A stretch of DNA of 64,000 bases from Pseudomonadota bacterium (lineage in GTDB: Bacteria > Pseudomonadota > Alphaproteobacteria > Rhizobiales > Beijerinckiaceae). How positions within the stretch are numbered: position 1 is the first letter of the stretch; the number at the start of each line of letters is the position of its first letter. Positions 55,299 to 64,000 of the stretch are shown piece by piece. Under the pieces are notes generated by a model. It saw only the letters and a list, made by a program, of their open reading frames with translations, ran no database searches and was not told the DNA's origin. Location: contig JAKAJL010000005.1 of NCBI GenBank assembly GCA_021813805.1, forward strand, positions 1-64,000, written 5' to 3'. The position numbers and the translations under genes were made by a program.

Positions 55299-56285
55299 TC
55301 ACATCAGCACCTGGGAAAAAAGCTCGGCCGCGACGGGTTCCGGGCTTTGCGCCGCATGCTCCGCGGCGTCCGCGACAATGGCGCGAACTTCCGCGTCGAC
55401 CTGCTTCAGAAGAGCCTCGTCGGCCTGGCCGGCGTCCAGAATCCGCACGCGCTGACGCTCGATCGGGTCGGGCGCCGCGGCGGCGCGCGGCTCGTCCTTG
55501 CGACGATATTTGGCGGGATCGGCCAGCGAATGGCCGCGATAGCGCTCGGCGCCCATTTCCAGGATCGCCGGCCCCTCGCCAGCGCGCGCTCGCGCGATGG
55601 CGGCCGTTCCCGCCGCGCGCACCGCGTCGACGTCCATGCCGTCGAGCGCTTCGCCGGGAATGTCGAAGGCGGCGCCGCGGCGGGCGAGTTCTCCTTCCTG
55701 ACCGGGAACGCTCCGATTGTTTTCGATGACATAAACGATGGGAAGCCGCCAGCGCGCCGCGAGATTGAGACTTTCCGCAACCTGCCCCTGATCGGCCGCG
55801 CCGTCGCCGAAAAAGCAGACGCAGACGCGCCCGTCACCGCGATAGGCGTTGGCGAAGGCGAGGCCCGTTCCGAGCGAGGCCTGGGCGCCGACGATGCCGT
55901 GGCCGCCGAAATAATCGAGTTCCGGCGCGAACATGTGCATCGAGCCGCCCTTGCCGCCGGAAATCCCGCCGCGACGCCCCATCATTTCCGCAAGAACTGC
56001 GCGCGGATCGGCCCCGGAGGCGAGCAGATGGCCGTGGTGGCGGTAGGAGGCGATGAACTGGTCGGTCTCGCGCGCCGCCAGCCTCATGCCGACGACGATG
56101 GCCTCCTGGCCGATGGCGAGATGGCAGAAGCCGCCGATCAGCCCCATGCCGAAGAGCTGGCCGGCCTTTTCCTCGAAGCGGCGGATGAGCAGCATGGCGC
56201 GATAGACCGCAACGTCGCCGCCATCGCCGAGAAAGGCGGCCAAACGCGATTCGCCGTCCTGCGGCTCATAGGGGGAAGCGGCCAT
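55299..56285 (-). CDS. pdhA: Pyruvate dehydrogenase-type E1 alpha subunit
   Basis: A 328-residue thiamine-diphosphate enzyme. RRFEEKAGQLFGMGLIGGFCHLAIGQEA, SYRHHGHLLASG, GGHGIVGAQASLGTG and the TPP motif GDGAADQG...ENN are present. After ENNR the sequence runs SVPGQEGELARRGAAFDIPGE, about seven residues shorter than usual; this is the loop that normally holds the YxMGT segment and shapes the active site. GGAAGGAG precedes the ATG at 56285. First gene of the cluster. Confidence 0.9.
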   Translation of the reverse strand: MAASPYEPQDGESRLAAFLGDGGDVAVYRAMLLIRRFEEKAGQLFGMGLIGGFCHLAIGQEAIVVGMRLAARETDQFIASYRHHGHLLASGADPRAVLAEMMGRRGGISGGKGGSMHMFAPELDYFGGHGIVGAQASLGTGLAFANAYRGDGRVCVCFFGDGAADQGQVAESLNLAARWRLPIVYVIENNRSVPGQEGELARRGAAFDIPGEALDGMDVDAVRAAGTAAIARARAGEGPAILEMGAERYRGHSLADPAKYRRKDEPRAAAAPDPIERQRVRILDAGQADEALLKQVDAEVRAIVADAAEHAAQSPEPVAAELFSQVLM

Positions 56286-56439
56286 GGCTCCTTCCGCGCC
56301 GGATGACCAACCGCGGCTCACGCGTCGTGGAATCGCGGCGATTGGCCGCAGGCTAAAGCGGTTCGCCGCCGCAAGCAATCGGCCTTTGCCGCTCCCGGCC
56401 GCCCATGAAGCGGGCGCCGGCGCCGGTCATCCCGCAACC

Positions 56440-56763
56440 TCAGTTTTTCTGTTGCGGCAGGATGATCACCAGATCGTCCTTGCCCACCCGATTGAGCTCG
56501 TTGCGCGCCTCCTCGTCGAGCAGGTCGCGATCGACCACGGGGCCCCGCAACAGCTTGGTCCTCCTGTCCCATACCGCCTTCTCCGCGCGCACCTGCTTCA
56601 ACTTGGCTTCGACAGAGGCGATTTCGCGTCGGGTCTGGAGGTCCGCGGCGACGCCGCGTCCGCCGTGAAAGGCGTGCCACACGAAAAAGCCGCCCACGGC
56701 CCCCGAAAAGAGGTGGAACAGCAAGGGTACGGCGATCGAGGTGAAACGCGTGCGGACGACCAT
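56440..56763 (-). CDS. Septum formation initiator (FtsB/DivIC) family protein
   Basis: A 107-residue protein with one N-terminal transmembrane helix (about 8-30) and a coiled coil (about 38-72, with IASVEAKLKQVRAEKAVW), ending in ARNELNRVGKDDLVIILP, typical of FtsB-like divisome proteins. Its place just upstream of pdhA is the common alphaproteobacterial order. Expected to bridge FtsL and FtsQ at the septum. Confidence 0.88.
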   Translation of the reverse strand: MVVRTRFTSIAVPLLFHLFSGAVGGFFVWHAFHGGRGVAADLQTRREIASVEAKLKQVRAEKAVWDRRTKLLRGPVVDRDLLDEEARNELNRVGKDDLVIILPQQKN

Positions 56764-56812
56764 TGCGCGAGCATCGCCGCAAAAAGTTAGATCGCGGTTA
56801 ATGTTTGATTGA

Positions 56813-57271
56813 TCAAGCCTGTTTTCGCCAGCCGCCCTCTTCCGTCTCCTGCCAATAGGAGAGGCTGGCCCCGGCTTGTTTCAATGCGCTCCATTGTTCG
56901 CGGGCGGCGGCGAGGGCGCTGTCGTCTCGTCCGTCGAACAGCAGGATCAGGCGCTCGTAGTCCGAGCCGACGAAGGGTCCCGCCTCGGCGCCGTCGACGA
57001 GAAAGCGGATGCGCGCGCCGTTCGGGTTGTCGTCGCCGCAAGTCAGCCAGACCGCCTGCAAGGCTGGATCGCCGTCGCCTTGGGAGCCATGAGGCAGGAA
57101 GGATTCCTCGTCGAAGGTCCACAGAAGGTCGTCGATCGCCGCTAGGCGCTCTGGGGCCCGGCATTGCACCACCGCCCGCCAGCCGCGCTTGAGCGCCAGC
57201 TCGATCAGGGCGGGAAGCGCCTGTTCGAGCGTGCGCCTCTGTAACTGGTAAAACCAGAACTCAGGCGTCAC
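56813..57271 (-). CDS. holC: DNA polymerase III subunit chi
   Basis: A 152-residue HolC protein that links the clamp loader to SSB. It has [31 protein letters not shown] and [14 protein letters not shown] as in the family. It starts with GTG at 57271, overlapping the pepA stop (GTGA), so it is translated with pepA, the usual alphaproteobacterial pairing. Confidence 0.94.
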   Translation of the reverse strand: MTPEFWFYQLQRRTLEQALPALIELALKRGWRAVVQCRAPERLAAIDDLLWTFDEESFLPHGSQGDGDPALQAVWLTCGDDNPNGARIRFLVDGAEAGPFVGSDYERLILLFDGRDDSALAAAREQWSALKQAGASLSYWQETEEGGWRKQA

Positions 57272-58779
57272 TTTTCGTAAAAATCCCGCACCAGGCGATC
57301 GAGCAGGCGGACGCCCCAGCCCGAGCCCCAGCTTTGGTTGAGGTCGCTGGTCGGCGCCGACATGCCGGTCCCGGCGATGTCGAGATGGGCCCAGGGCGTG
57401 TCGTTGACGAATTTCTGGAGGAACTGCGCCGCCGTGATCGAGCCGGCGTTGCGTCCGCCGGTGTTCTTGATGTCGGCGAATTTCGACTCGATCAGCTTGT
57501 CATAGGCCGCGCCGAGCGGCATGCGCCACACCTTTTCGCCGGTCTTGATCCCGGCCTCGGTCAGGCGCTGGGCAAGTTCGTCATTATTGCTGAACAGGCC
57601 GGCGTATTCCTGTCCGAGCGCGACGAGAATCGCGCCGGTGAGGGTCGCGAGATCGACCATGAAGGCGGGCTTGTACGCGTCCTGGACATGCCAGAGCACG
57701 TCGGCCAGCACCAGACGCCCTTCGGCGTCGGTGTTGATGATCTCGATCGTCGTCCCCGACATGGCGGTGACTATATCGGCGGGGCGCTGGGCGCCGCCGC
57801 CCGGCATGTTCTCGACCAGGCCGATCGCGCCAACGGCGTTGACCGCGGCTTTGCGCGAGGCGAGGGCGTGCATCAGGCCGGTGACGCAGGCGGCGCCCGC
57901 CATGTCGCCCTTCATGTCCTCCATTCCGGCTCCGGGCTTGAGCGATATGCCGCCCGAATCGAAACAGACGCCCTTGCCGACGAAGGCGACCGGCGGAGCG
58001 TCCTTCCGTCCGCCGTTCCAGCGCATGATCACCACCCGGCTCGGCCGTTTGGAGCCCTGCCCCACGCCGAGCAGCGCCCGCATGCCCAACGCCTCCATCG
58101 CCGGGACGTCGAGGATTTCGACCGCGACTCCCAGTTTTTCGAGTTCCCTGGCCTTTTCCGCGAAGCTCTCCGGATAGAGCAGGTTCGGCGGCAGGTTGAC
58201 CAGGGTGCGGGCGAGATCGACGCCGTCGGCGAGACCCGCGACGCCAGCGACGGCCGCTTCGTCCGCGCCGGCGATCCTCACATCGGTCGGACCGCCGTTC
58301 TCCGAATCGTCCTTAGCCGCCTTCTTGCTCTTGAACTGATCGAATTTATAGGCGCGCAGGCGCAGGCCGAGGGCGAAATCCGCCGCCGCGGCCTTCGCGT
58401 CCTCGGGCGGCGAGGCGAAATCGAACAGGACGCGTCCTTGCGCGGCCTTGCCGAGCTTGGCGATGGCCAGGCCGCCGAGGCGCAGGAAATCAACCTTTTC
58501 GCCGTCCTTTTCCGGCGCGGTCCCGAGCACTAGCAGCCTTTGAGCGGCGAGGCCGGCGGGCGCCAGAATGTCGAGGGCAGAGCCGATCTTGCCCTTGAAA
58601 GAGGCCGCCTCCGCGGCGCGCGCAATCACTTTGGCCGCATCGCCGAGCGCGGCGGCCGAAGCCGCGCCCAGCGCGAGCGCGCCATCGACGAAAACCACCA
58701 GGGCGTAGCCGCCCGATTCGGGCGGCGTAGAAAGAGCCTCCGCAATGGGCATGACGCCAAGCGTGACGGACGCGGACAT
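57268..58779 (-). CDS. pepA: Leucyl aminopeptidase
   Basis: A 503-residue M17 metallopeptidase. The C-terminal catalytic domain has [28 protein letters not shown] and the signature [12 protein letters not shown] with metal-binding Asp and Glu and the catalytic Arg. The N-terminal macro-like domain is normal. The ATG at 58779 is preferred; the frame upstream to 59040 is the divergent spacer. Divergent from lptF. Confidence 0.96.
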   Translation of the reverse strand: MSASVTLGVMPIAEALSTPPESGGYALVVFVDGALALGAASAAALGDAAKVIARAAEAASFKGKIGSALDILAPAGLAAQRLLVLGTAPEKDGEKVDFLRLGGLAIAKLGKAAQGRVLFDFASPPEDAKAAAADFALGLRLRAYKFDQFKSKKAAKDDSENGGPTDVRIAGADEAAVAGVAGLADGVDLARTLVNLPPNLLYPESFAEKARELEKLGVAVEILDVPAMEALGMRALLGVGQGSKRPSRVVIMRWNGGRKDAPPVAFVGKGVCFDSGGISLKPGAGMEDMKGDMAGAACVTGLMHALASRKAAVNAVGAIGLVENMPGGGAQRPADIVTAMSGTTIEIINTDAEGRLVLADVLWHVQDAYKPAFMVDLATLTGAILVALGQEYAGLFSNNDELAQRLTEAGIKTGEKVWRMPLGAAYDKLIESKFADIKNTGGRNAGSITAAQFLQKFVNDTPWAHLDIAGTGMSAPTSDLNQSWGSGWGVRLLDRLVRDFYEK

Positions 58780-59038
58780 GGAAACCTCGCTTTGGGCGCG
58801 CGGCGGGGCGCGGGCAGACTGATGGAAGAAGCTCGCCTCACTATGCGCCCGCGCGGCGAATCCGGTCAATGCGGGCCCAGCCTGAAAATTACGGTCCCGC
58901 AAAATAGCGCCTGAGCGCGCCAAAGGACGGCCTTGGAATGGCCCCACTGTCCGGGCTATCTGAGAGCCGCCGCCGCGCGCTTTGCCTCGCGGCCGTTTTG
59001 ATCTATGTCGAAGCCGCGGCCGCGATCGAAAGCAGCAC

Positions 59039-60166
59039 ATGACTCTGGTTGAACATTATATCCTCAAGATCGCCGCCACGGCCTTCCTGGTCGCGCTCGG
59101 CGTGCTGACGGCCGTCATCTGGCTGACTCAGGCGATGCGCGATTTCGACCTGATGACCACCAAAGGCCAGTCCCTGATCGTGTTCTTCCATATCACCGGC
59201 CTGATCATCCCCTCGCTGCTGATGGTCATCACGCCGATCGCCTTGTTCATCTCCGTCCTATTCGCCCTGAACAAGCTCAACGGCGACAGCGAACTTGTGG
59301 TCGCCGCCGCCGCCGGCCTGTCGCCATTCCAGCTTTTCCGGCCTTTCGCCGTCTTGATCGTGGCCGGGTCGCTGTTTTGCGGCTTCATGTCGCTGGAGGC
59401 CATGCCATGGAGCTTCCGCGCCTTGCGATTCGCGCTGACCGAGGTCCATTCCGACTTTCTGACCCGAATCGTCCGGCCCGGCGCCTTCAACGCGCTGGAT
59501 TACGGTCTTTATTTCCACTATCGCGCGCGTGGGCCAGGTGGCGCACTGCTCGGCATTTTCATGCTCGACCAACGCGATCCCGGCCAGAACAATGTTTACA
59601 TCGCGGAAAAGGGAATCGCCTCGAAGGTCGGCGACGAGAGCTATTTGGTGCTCGAAACCGGCACGATCCAGCGCCAGGACAAAGGCTCGGCCGCGCCCGC
59701 CATGGTGGTGTTCGACTCCTACGCCCTCGACCTGAGCCATTTCGGGGCCGGCATGGACGCCGGGCCCTTGCGCCCCCGTGAGCGCACCACCTGGGAACTG
59801 CTTCATTACGACCCTTCCGACCCCTATGTGAAACTGGACGAAGGTCATTTCCGCGCCGAGCTTCACGACCGCTTCGTCGCTCCACTCTATGCCCTGGCCT
59901 TCGGCATGATCGCCTTCGCGGCGCTGGGCGCGCCGCGGACCACGCGGCAAAATCGCGGCCTCGCGATCACGGGAGCGGTCATGGCGGGGCTGGCCCTGCG
60001 GGTCGGCGGCTTCGGCGCCACGGCGCTGTTGGCGCGCCAGCCCTCCGCCACGGCGCTCGCCTATTTGCTGCCGCTTTCGGGCTGCGTGCTGGCGGCGGGT
60101 TTCGCCTTTGCCCCCGCCTCCGGCCTCCCCTTCCGGCGCGTCCGCGCCAAGCTCGCGGCGGCCTGA
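59039..60166 (+). CDS. lptF: LPS export permease LptF
   Basis: A 375-residue YjgP/YjgQ protein: three N-terminal helices, a periplasmic jellyroll domain (about 130-270) and three C-terminal helices. It forms the LptB2FG transporter that lifts LPS from the inner membrane. [23 protein letters not shown] is the family signature region. lptG begins directly after its stop. Confidence 0.94.
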   Translation: MTLVEHYILKIAATAFLVALGVLTAVIWLTQAMRDFDLMTTKGQSLIVFFHITGLIIPSLLMVITPIALFISVLFALNKLNGDSELVVAAAAGLSPFQLFRPFAVLIVAGSLFCGFMSLEAMPWSFRALRFALTEVHSDFLTRIVRPGAFNALDYGLYFHYRARGPGGALLGIFMLDQRDPGQNNVYIAEKGIASKVGDESYLVLETGTIQRQDKGSAAPAMVVFDSYALDLSHFGAGMDAGPLRPRERTTWELLHYDPSDPYVKLDEGHFRAELHDRFVAPLYALAFGMIAFAALGAPRTTRQNRGLAITGAVMAGLALRVGGFGATALLARQPSATALAYLLPLSGCVLAAGFAFAPASGLPFRRVRAKLAAA

Positions 60167-61249
60167 ATGATCGGACGCACGCTTGGCCTCTATCTCGGCT
60201 CGCGATTCGTCAAAAGCGTGGCGGTCGTGTTCTTCACGATTTTCGCCCTGATCTACATGGTGACTTTCGTCGAGTTGCTGCGCCGCTCCAGCGACAGCCC
60301 CAACGCCAGCGCGGCCCTGATGGCCTGGCTCGCGTTCCTGGACACGCCGATGGTCGCCGAGCAGATTCTCCCTTTCGTCGTGCTGTTCGGAGCGATGGCG
60401 GCTTTCATCAACCTCACCCGCAAGCTCGAACTTGTGGTGGCGCGCGCGGCCGGCGTCTCGGTTTGGCAGTTCCTGGCGCCGCCGGCTTTGGCCGCGCTTG
60501 GCCTCGGCTTGGTCGCGATCGGCGTTTACAATCCTCTCTCGGCGACGATGAAGCAGCACGCCGAGATCGCGGAGGCGCGGGTTCTCAAAAACAAGCTGCT
60601 CGCCAACGACACCAGCATGTGGATTCGCCAGACCAGCCCGGTCGGACAGTCCATCCTGCGCGCGTCCGCCTCGACGGATTCCGGTTTGCGCCTGTTCAAT
60701 GTCTCGGCCTATGTGTTCGACAAGGCCGGGGCCTTCCTGGAACGGGCCGACGCCGACGAGGCGGATATGGTCGGTGGCGAGTGGCGGCTTTCCCATGTCG
60801 TGATCACCGCGCCCGGAGTCGCGCCGCGGAGAGCGGATGTTTACCATCTCGCGACTAATCTGCTCCCCAGTCAGGTCGTACAGAGTTTCGTGTCGCCTGA
60901 ATCGGCCCCATTCTGGTCTTTGCCGCGCCTGGTGAAAGACACGGAGGAAGCCGGTCTCGACGCAGTGGGGTATCGTTTGCGTTTCCAGTCTCTCCTCGCG
61001 TTGCCCGCGCTTCTCGCGGCCATGGTATTGATCGCCGCCGCGTTTTCGCTGAAGCTGTCCCGCATGGGAGGCGTCGGCATGCAGGTTTTGGGTGGCGTCG
61101 GAGCCGGCTTCGTGCTTTATGTCGCCAGGAAACTCGTATCCGACCTCGGCGCCGCGGGCGTGCTCAGCGCGCCCGTGGCCGCGTGGTCGCCTGCGGTTGT
61201 GGCGAATATGTTGGGCGCGCTCACTCTTCTTAATCGCGAGGACGGCTGA
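60167..61249 (+). CDS. lptG: LPS export permease LptG
   Basis: A 360-residue YjgP/YjgQ partner of LptF with the same three-plus-three helix layout. Its TRKLELVVARAAGVSVWQFL region matches the coupling helix that contacts the LptB ATPase. Its stop overlaps the lptD start (TGATG), so lptF-lptG-lptD act as one unit. LptB is not in the window. Confidence 0.94.
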   Translation: MIGRTLGLYLGSRFVKSVAVVFFTIFALIYMVTFVELLRRSSDSPNASAALMAWLAFLDTPMVAEQILPFVVLFGAMAAFINLTRKLELVVARAAGVSVWQFLAPPALAALGLGLVAIGVYNPLSATMKQHAEIAEARVLKNKLLANDTSMWIRQTSPVGQSILRASASTDSGLRLFNVSAYVFDKAGAFLERADADEADMVGGEWRLSHVVITAPGVAPRRADVYHLATNLLPSQVVQSFVSPESAPFWSLPRLVKDTEEAGLDAVGYRLRFQSLLALPALLAAMVLIAAAFSLKLSRMGGVGMQVLGGVGAGFVLYVARKLVSDLGAAGVLSAPVAAWSPAVVANMLGALTLLNREDG

Positions 61250-63897
61250 TGGCCCTGGACCGTCCCGACCGCCTCAATCGCCGTCACGCCCGCGCGCGCC
61301 GTCACGCCCGCGCGCGCCGTCACGCGCGCGCGCTGCGCTGGGGCGTTTTCGGCGCGCTCGCCGCGGGATTAATCGCCGCCGCCCCACCTCTCGCGACTGG
61401 CGCCGCCGCCCAGACCCTGGGCGACCGAATCGCTGGCGCGGGCAGCGGCAAGAAGGGGCCGATGGTCGTCGAGGCCAATCAGGTCGTCTATGACGACAAG
61501 ACCCATGCCGTGTCGGCGGTGGGCGACGCTCAGATCTACTATGAAGGGAAAACGCTCGAAGCCGACCGGGTGACCTATTTCAAGGACACCGGCCGCGTGC
61601 TGGCCGAAGGCTCTGTCAAGCTCACCGAAGCCGACGGCACCGTGACCCATGCCGACAAGATGGAGCTGTCCGGCGATTTCAAGCAGGGCTTTGTCGACAC
61701 ATTGCGCGCCGACACCAAGGAGCGCACGCATCTCGGCGCGACCCGCTCGGACAAGGTGGACCAGGACACGACCGTGTTCCACAAGGGCACCTACACGGCC
61801 TGCCCGAGTTGCGCCCAGCACCCGGACCGGCCGCCGTTGTGGCGGCTGCGCGCCAAAAAGATCATTCACAAGAACAACGAGCAGATGCTCTATTTCGAAG
61901 ACGCGACCTTCGATCTCTACGGCTTCCCGATCGCCTATTTCCCGTTTTTTTCGACGGCGGACCCTAGCGTCAAGCGCCAATCCGGCTTCCTGATGCCGAC
62001 GCTCGGCTTCTCCACCACGGCCGGCTACGGCTTCGGCGTGCCCTATTTCTGGAACATCTCGCCGAACATGGACTTGACCCTGACGCCGAAATATTACGTG
62101 CGCCAGGGCCTGTGGGGCGACGTGGATTTTCGCTACCGGCTCGACAACGGCTATTTCTATATCGACGCCAACGGCATCCGTCAGAATAACGACGCCGCCT
62201 TCGCGCCTCAGCCCTGGGGCGCGGGACCCCAGCCCTCGGGCCTGGGCGGCGTGACCGACCGCGGGTCGATCACCACCCAGGGCACGATCTGGCTCAGTCC
62301 GAACTGGAAATTCGGCTGGGACGTGATGCGTCTGTCCGACAAATGGTATCTCTATGACTATGGCATCCCGAACCAGGTTCTGGTCCCGACCCTCCCCGGC
62401 AATGTCTTCAGCGAGACGGCGTCGACCGTCTATCTGACCGGCCAGGGCGACCGCGGCTATTTCGACCTGCGCGGCTATTCCTTCCAGGGGCTGACCAATT
62501 TCGACTATCAGCCCCAGCTCGCCGCCGTTTGGCCGATGCTGGACTACAACAAGACGATCGACCTTCCGCCCGAGAAAACCTACGGCCTCGGCGGCCAGAT
62601 CGAAGTCGACGCCAATCTGACCAGCTCCTCGGCGGCGTTGGCCTCCTTCCAGCAGACCAACGCGATCGAGGTCGACAATCTCTACGGTCTCCATCCGGTC
62701 TGCAACAGTCCGGTCACCGGCCTCCCCGATTACAACCCCGGCGCCTGCATCCTGCGCGGCATCGGCGGCAGCTACACTTCCGGCACGGTCCAGCTGTCGT
62801 GGGAGCGCAAAATCATCGACCCCTTGGGCGAGGTCTTCACGCCCTTCGCCTTCGTACGCGCCCATGGAGATTATCTGGACTATTCGACGTCGGGTTACGC
62901 GACCTTCGGCTCGGACACCATCGCCAACGCCTACCAGAGCAATTATTTCTCTTATAACAACCAGTTCCAGGGCCTGGTGACGCCGGGCGTCGGCCTGGAA
63001 TGGCGCTATCCCTTGCTGGCGCGGCTGCCGATCGGCTCGCTGGTGATCGAGCCGATCGGCCAGATCATCGCGCGCCCCAATGCCCCGCCCTCGAACCTGC
63101 TGGTCAATCTCGACGCCCAAAGCCTCGTGTTCGACGATTCGAACCTTTTCGCATGGAACAAATATTCAGGCTATGACCGGTTCGAAACCGGCGTGCGCGC
63201 CAATTACGGCGCCCAGTTCACCCTGGACATGGACCAGCACGGCTATGTCAACGCCCTGTTCGGCCAATCCGCCCAGGTCGCCGGCGTAAATCCTTTCAGT
63301 ACCCCGGATATGGCCAATATCGGGCTTGAATCGGGATTGAACACCCCCCTCTCCAATTATGTGGCGCGTGTCTCCTACGTGCCCAACAGCAATTACAGCT
63401 TCATCACCAAGGCGCAATTCGACGAGGCGACCTGGGCCTTGGCGCGGTTGGACATCAGCGCGCACGCCAAATACGGCCCGATCGATTTCAGCGGCCAGTT
63501 CGCGGATTACGAGCAGCAGCCTTTGATCGGCTATATCTATCGGCGCGAGGGCCTTCAGTTCACGACGCGATATGACGTCGCGGAGCATTATTTCGTCTCA
63601 GGCAACATCAATTTCGACCTCAGCCGGCACTATTACTACCCCGCCTACCTTCCCACCCCTCAGCCGGTCTACTCCATCGCGACCTGGGGTCTCGGCGCCG
63701 GCTATGCGGACGATTGCACCAAGGTGACGCTGAATTACTACAACACGATCTCGGACATGTACTTGAATCCGCCGACCTATATGCGCAACCAGGTCCTGAT
63801 GGTGACGGTCGACCTCCGTACGCTCGGCCAGATCAGGGCCCCGATCACGCTTACGCCCAGCCAGGTGCAGGACGGCATCCACTATACCTACAATTGA
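61249..63897 (+). CDS. lptD: LPS-assembly protein LptD
   Basis: An 882-residue outer-membrane protein that inserts LPS. An unusual Arg/His-rich N-terminal tail (about 1-30) precedes the signal helix (cut near AAAQT at 55). The LptA-like OstA domain (about 70-165) has YDDKTHAVSAVGDAQIYYEG; the large barrel follows, with PIAYFPFFS and SGFLMPTLG near 225-250. A CPSC pair occurs near residue 184. The chain ends YTYN. Confidence 0.95.
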   Translation: MALDRPDRLNRRHARARRHARARRHARALRWGVFGALAAGLIAAAPPLATGAAAQTLGDRIAGAGSGKKGPMVVEANQVVYDDKTHAVSAVGDAQIYYEGKTLEADRVTYFKDTGRVLAEGSVKLTEADGTVTHADKMELSGDFKQGFVDTLRADTKERTHLGATRSDKVDQDTTVFHKGTYTACPSCAQHPDRPPLWRLRAKKIIHKNNEQMLYFEDATFDLYGFPIAYFPFFSTADPSVKRQSGFLMPTLGFSTTAGYGFGVPYFWNISPNMDLTLTPKYYVRQGLWGDVDFRYRLDNGYFYIDANGIRQNNDAAFAPQPWGAGPQPSGLGGVTDRGSITTQGTIWLSPNWKFGWDVMRLSDKWYLYDYGIPNQVLVPTLPGNVFSETASTVYLTGQGDRGYFDLRGYSFQGLTNFDYQPQLAAVWPMLDYNKTIDLPPEKTYGLGGQIEVDANLTSSSAALASFQQTNAIEVDNLYGLHPVCNSPVTGLPDYNPGACILRGIGGSYTSGTVQLSWERKIIDPLGEVFTPFAFVRAHGDYLDYSTSGYATFGSDTIANAYQSNYFSYNNQFQGLVTPGVGLEWRYPLLARLPIGSLVIEPIGQIIARPNAPPSNLLVNLDAQSLVFDDSNLFAWNKYSGYDRFETGVRANYGAQFTLDMDQHGYVNALFGQSAQVAGVNPFSTPDMANIGLESGLNTPLSNYVARVSYVPNSNYSFITKAQFDEATWALARLDISAHAKYGPIDFSGQFADYEQQPLIGYIYRREGLQFTTRYDVAEHYFVSGNINFDLSRHYYYPAYLPTPQPVYSIATWGLGAGYADDCTKVTLNYYNTISDMYLNPPTYMRNQVLMVTVDLRTLGQIRAPITLTPSQVQDGIHYTYN
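61282..61335 (+). repeat. 18-bp tandem repeat inside the lptD signal region
   Basis: The unit CGTCACGCCCGCGCGCGC occurs twice exactly (61282-61299, 61300-61317) and a third time imperfectly (61318-61335). It encodes three runs of RHARAR in the positively charged n-region of the signal peptide. Copy number may vary between strains without breaking the frame. Confidence 0.85.
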
Positions 63898-64000
63898 GCA
63901 TTGACCGGGCTCGCAGCGTGGCGCGACGTAGAGCCGGCGCGGCGCTGGCGTCTTGCCCTGGCGCGCCTAATGCGGTTACAGCATGTTGCGCCGATCGGAT

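Noticed and set aside
63898..64000. Start of a surA-like gene after lptD
   Set aside because: surA often follows lptD, but the last 100 bases show no convincing start or signal peptide, so no gene is called.

Overview
The window reads as chromosomal DNA of a high-GC alphaproteobacterium, most likely Hyphomicrobiales (Beijerinckiaceae/Methylocystaceae-like; inference). Support comes from the gene order rpsB-tsf-pyrH-frr-uppS-cdsA-dxr-rseP-bamA-lpxD-fabZ-lpxA-lpxI-lpxB, an S2 protein with a helix-hairpin-helix tail, LpxI, a GAAC-N7-GAAC SOS box before lexA, and the order ftsB-pdhA-pdhB. No species is assigned.

Layout. 1-123: end of an IS5-like insertion sequence cut by the window edge. 199-8213: AI-2E-type permease, patatin-like protein, GntP-type permease and a two-gene RND efflux system. 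8205-13627 (minus): seven-gene Mrp-type antiporter operon (E-F-G-B-C-D plus a second D-like subunit). 13705-18160: beta-barrel protein, HdeD-like protein, alpha/beta hydrolase and a Baeyer-Villiger-type flavoprotein. 18571-26233: XRE regulator divergent from a six-gene hydrogenase-4-like operon (hyfB-C-E-F-G-I type). 26223-28840 (minus): frameshifted outer-membrane gene, chrA, doxX. 29164-35563: tRNA-Gln, lexA, comEC, gltX, gltA. 35560-51363: secreted hypothetical protein, then the long minus-strand translation and envelope cluster from lpxB back to rpsB. 51761-57271: AT-richer DUF805 gene, a pyruvate-dehydrogenase-like cluster (E2-like, DUF5076, E1-beta, E1-alpha), ftsB-like and holC. 57268-63897: pepA, divergent from lptF-lptG-lptD.

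How the genes work together. The right half is mostly housekeeping: translation factors, isoprenoid and phospholipid precursors, lipid A synthesis, and outer-membrane assembly (BamA, LptD/F/G, RseP). The left half is accessory and dominated by ion-coupled membrane machines. Two unrelated operons there carry complex-I-type proton channel subunits, four such subunits in all.

The strongest unusual signals are four. (1) The hydrogenase-4-like operon encodes a large subunit in which all four nickel-ligand cysteines are replaced, while its small subunit keeps four cluster cysteines; it should be an energy-converting-hydrogenase-related complex, not a hydrogenase. (2) The E2-like protein of the PDH-like cluster has lost both the lipoyl lysine (His43) and the catalytic His/Asp motif, while E1-beta carries an intact lipoyl domain and E1-alpha has a shortened active-site loop. 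(3) The second D-like Mrp subunit lacks the TM5 glutamate, and no full-length MrpA is present. (4) An outer-membrane gene is broken by one extra base in a G6 run.
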